The notes beneath the pieces are model-generated. The model made no database searches, was not told the origin of the DNA, and worked only from the letters and a program-made list of their open reading frames with translations. Shown here in pieces: positions 62,601 through 64,000 of a stretch of DNA of 64,000 bases. Source of the DNA: Anaeramoeba flamelloides (lineage: Eukaryota > Metamonada > Anaeramoebidae); the NCBI GenBank assembly GCA_027625915.1, contig JANTQA010000047.1, positions 16,554,001 through 16,618,000 on the forward strand. Direction: 5' to 3'. How positions within the stretch are numbered: the first letter of the stretch is position 1; each line of letters begins with the position of its first letter. The translations under genes were made by a program, and so were the position numbers.

Positions 62601-64000
62601 TGATTATTTAATTGATCAGATAATAAATCAAATCTTTCTTGATAAAACGATTCTGTATTGCCTCTATTTGTATTCGATTCTTTTAATAAATTGTATTTCA
62701 TTTCAAGATTTTGGAATTCCTTCTTCGTTACACCTAAATTCTTTTGACAAATATTTAATTCAAATTCTAAATTTTTTATTTCATTTTGTGATTTTATTAA
62801 ATTGGATTCAAGTACGGAATTTTCCTTGACTAACAATTTGTTGGTTTGTTGGTTTTCGTTTTCGTTTTGATTTACATTTTCTTCAAATTGATTGCCATAA
62901 TAATTTCTTTGTGGTGTGTGCGTAACCTTAGTGATCGTTCTTGTTTGGTATTGGTTTGTTTCAAATTGGTTTCTTCTTTTTGATTGGAATTCTGGAAATG
63001 AATTCTCATTATCTACTCGAAGAAATTCATCATTTTCGTTTTTTTTTTCAAATAAGTTTTGTTTTTCATTTTTCTGTCCGAATTCGTTTTCGTTTTCGTT
63101 TTTGTTTTTGTTTTTGTTTTTGTTTTCGTTTTCTCTTTCTCGTTCTCTTTCTTTTAAGTCTCGTATTTCTTGATCTCTTTGGGATAACAAATTGATCAAT
63201 TCCTGCACTTGTTCTTCATATTTCCATGCCTTGTCTGAGTGCGCCTGTAAGGCCTTGCTTTGCCCGTCTATTTCTTTTTTTAATCGAGACTTTTCCATTA
63301 GCAAGATCCTCGATTGGTTTTCAAGCTTGGAAATCCTTCTTTCAGATTCAACGTCCCGAAGTATGGGCATTTCGGTGACTCCTAACGAGGACGTGAATTG
63401 TTTTAATTGTTCCTTTAAATCATTATTCGAGACTTGTAATTGCTTATTCCTTTCATTTTCTTCCCTTAATTGCTTTTGTAAATGCTGTTTTTCGAATTCC
63501 AAATTCTTTTTTGTTTCAACAAATTCGTTCGACAAATCAGAATATGTGTCATACTGATCGTAAGTGTTTTTCGATAAATTTCTTTTGAGCCTCTTGTTTT
63601 CTTCCTCTAATTTCTCTAATTCGTCCTTTAAGATTTGAAACCTTTTTAAATAAAGATCTTCATTGCTTTCAAGGATTTCAATAAAGTCCTTATATTTCGA
63701 ACAAAGTGAGGTTAAATATTCTACAGACCTTGGATTGTTTTCTACAAGCGTTTCCTTGTTAAGTAAAAGAAATGGTACAAAAAAAAAGAAGAAAAAAGTT
63801 TTTTTTGTTTGTTTTTTTTTTTGTTTTTGTTTTTATTGTTTTTTTTTTTTTTTGTTTTTGTTTTTGTTATTATTGTTTTTTGTTTTTTGTTTAAATTAAA
63901 AAAACGGTTAATAAATCAAAAATAGTGAAGGTTTCAAAGAAAAAAAATAGTCAAGAAAGTGAATTTACAAGTTGCTCAATTTGATCAACTAGTTGTTCAG
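59618..64000 (-). CDS. Large Asn/Glu/Lys-rich coiled-coil protein (5' part beyond window)
   Basis: The main exon 63754-59618 (1378 codons plus stop) follows an acceptor AACAAG|GAA. A short upstream exon ends at 63969 with donor CTT|GTAAAT; it reads EQLVDQIEQL and joins in phase to ETLVENNPRSVEYL. Nearly the whole chain is heptad-like coiled coil (RISKLENQSRILLMEKSRLK, then KKQLENLNNKLEDSDNKINY) broken by Asn runs and acidic patches. A Ser-Gly/Asp repeat (SGSGSGSGSDS) occurs at 61055-61095. A more folded segment lies near the C-terminus (NWISQGLEIIYQDYFDPDQL, then KLLAYKRMEKKVLEIIIKKE). No specific family was recognised. A cytoskeletal, centrosomal or Golgi tether is possible but unproven. Confidence 0.85.
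61052..61090 (-). repeat. Coding GATCCT hexanucleotide repeat
   Basis: About four to five copies of a six-base unit (GATCCT on the plus strand) encode alternating Ser-Gly in the coiled-coil protein. In-frame expansion or contraction would only change the length of this linker. Confidence 0.8.
63083..63135 (-). repeat. Coding GTTTTC/GTTTTT hexanucleotide repeat
   Basis: About eight units (GTTTTC or GTTTTT on the plus strand) encode alternating Asn-Lys and Asn-Glu. Unit drift between C and T at the last base gives the Lys/Glu switch. Confidence 0.8.
63755..63968 (-). other. 214 bp intron of the coiled-coil gene
   Basis: Donor GTAAAT at 63968 and acceptor AG at 63755-63756 on the minus strand. 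The intron is almost all A/C-type simple sequence on the minus strand (T/G on the plus), with a long AAACAAAAACAAAA stretch. Phase 0 on both sides. Confidence 0.65.

Overview
This 64 kb window comes from a very AT-rich eukaryotic nuclear genome. Genes are split by GT-AG introns, the standard stop codons are used, and long introns and intergenic gaps are packed with small inverted-repeat DNA transposons and LINE remains. The gene set is a SEC24-type coat protein, a B-box/SPRY (TRIM-like) protein, a RUVBL2 (reptin) helicase, an NDR-family kinase, a giant SBBP/ephrin-receptor-like multi-pass membrane protein and an Asn-rich coiled-coil protein. This mix fits a free-living amoeboid protist; the TRIM-SPRY plus SBBP/GCC2-GCC3 combination recalls Anaeramoeba (Metamonada). 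The taxon is inferred from gene content only.

Layout: 1-834 (+) is the 3' end of SEC24. 0.8-7.1 kb is repeats: a TTAA-flanked 0.93 kb element and a minus-strand LINE carrying two TA-flanked palindromic MITEs. 7165-13022 (+) is the B-box/SPRY gene with one 4.5 kb intron. 16187-22485 (+) is an unrecognised, possibly N-myristoylated acidic protein, probably two exons 5.1 kb apart. 23.6-24.7 kb holds a Tc1/mariner transposase relic. 25128-34352 (-) is RUVBL2 in four exons; its introns hold a LINE, nested foldback repeats and a small frameshifted plus-strand reading frame. 34.4-38.7 kb is a repeat-filled divergent spacer. 38693-46824 (+) is the NDR kinase in six exons. 48924-55749 (+) is the membrane receptor-like gene in two exons. 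55.8-59.6 kb is a repeat-filled convergent spacer. 59618 to the window end (-) is the coiled-coil protein, whose 5' part lies beyond the window.

The genes do not form a pathway. They are unrelated housekeeping (SEC24, RUVBL2), signalling (NDR, TRIM-like) and surface (SBBP) genes. At least seven dispersed repeat families recur: (A) about 200 bp TA-flanked palindromes, six copies; (B) 0.93 kb TTAA-flanked elements, two copies; (C) about 0.43 kb elements with long terminal inverted repeats, six copies plus a fragment; (D) about 0.54 kb TIR elements, two copies; (E) about 0.35 kb, two copies; (F) about 0.45 kb, two copies; (G) about 1.4 kb, two copies plus a fragment. There are also one-off long-TIR elements and foldbacks. 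All exon joins were derived by eye from reading-frame phase and splice-site dinucleotides.
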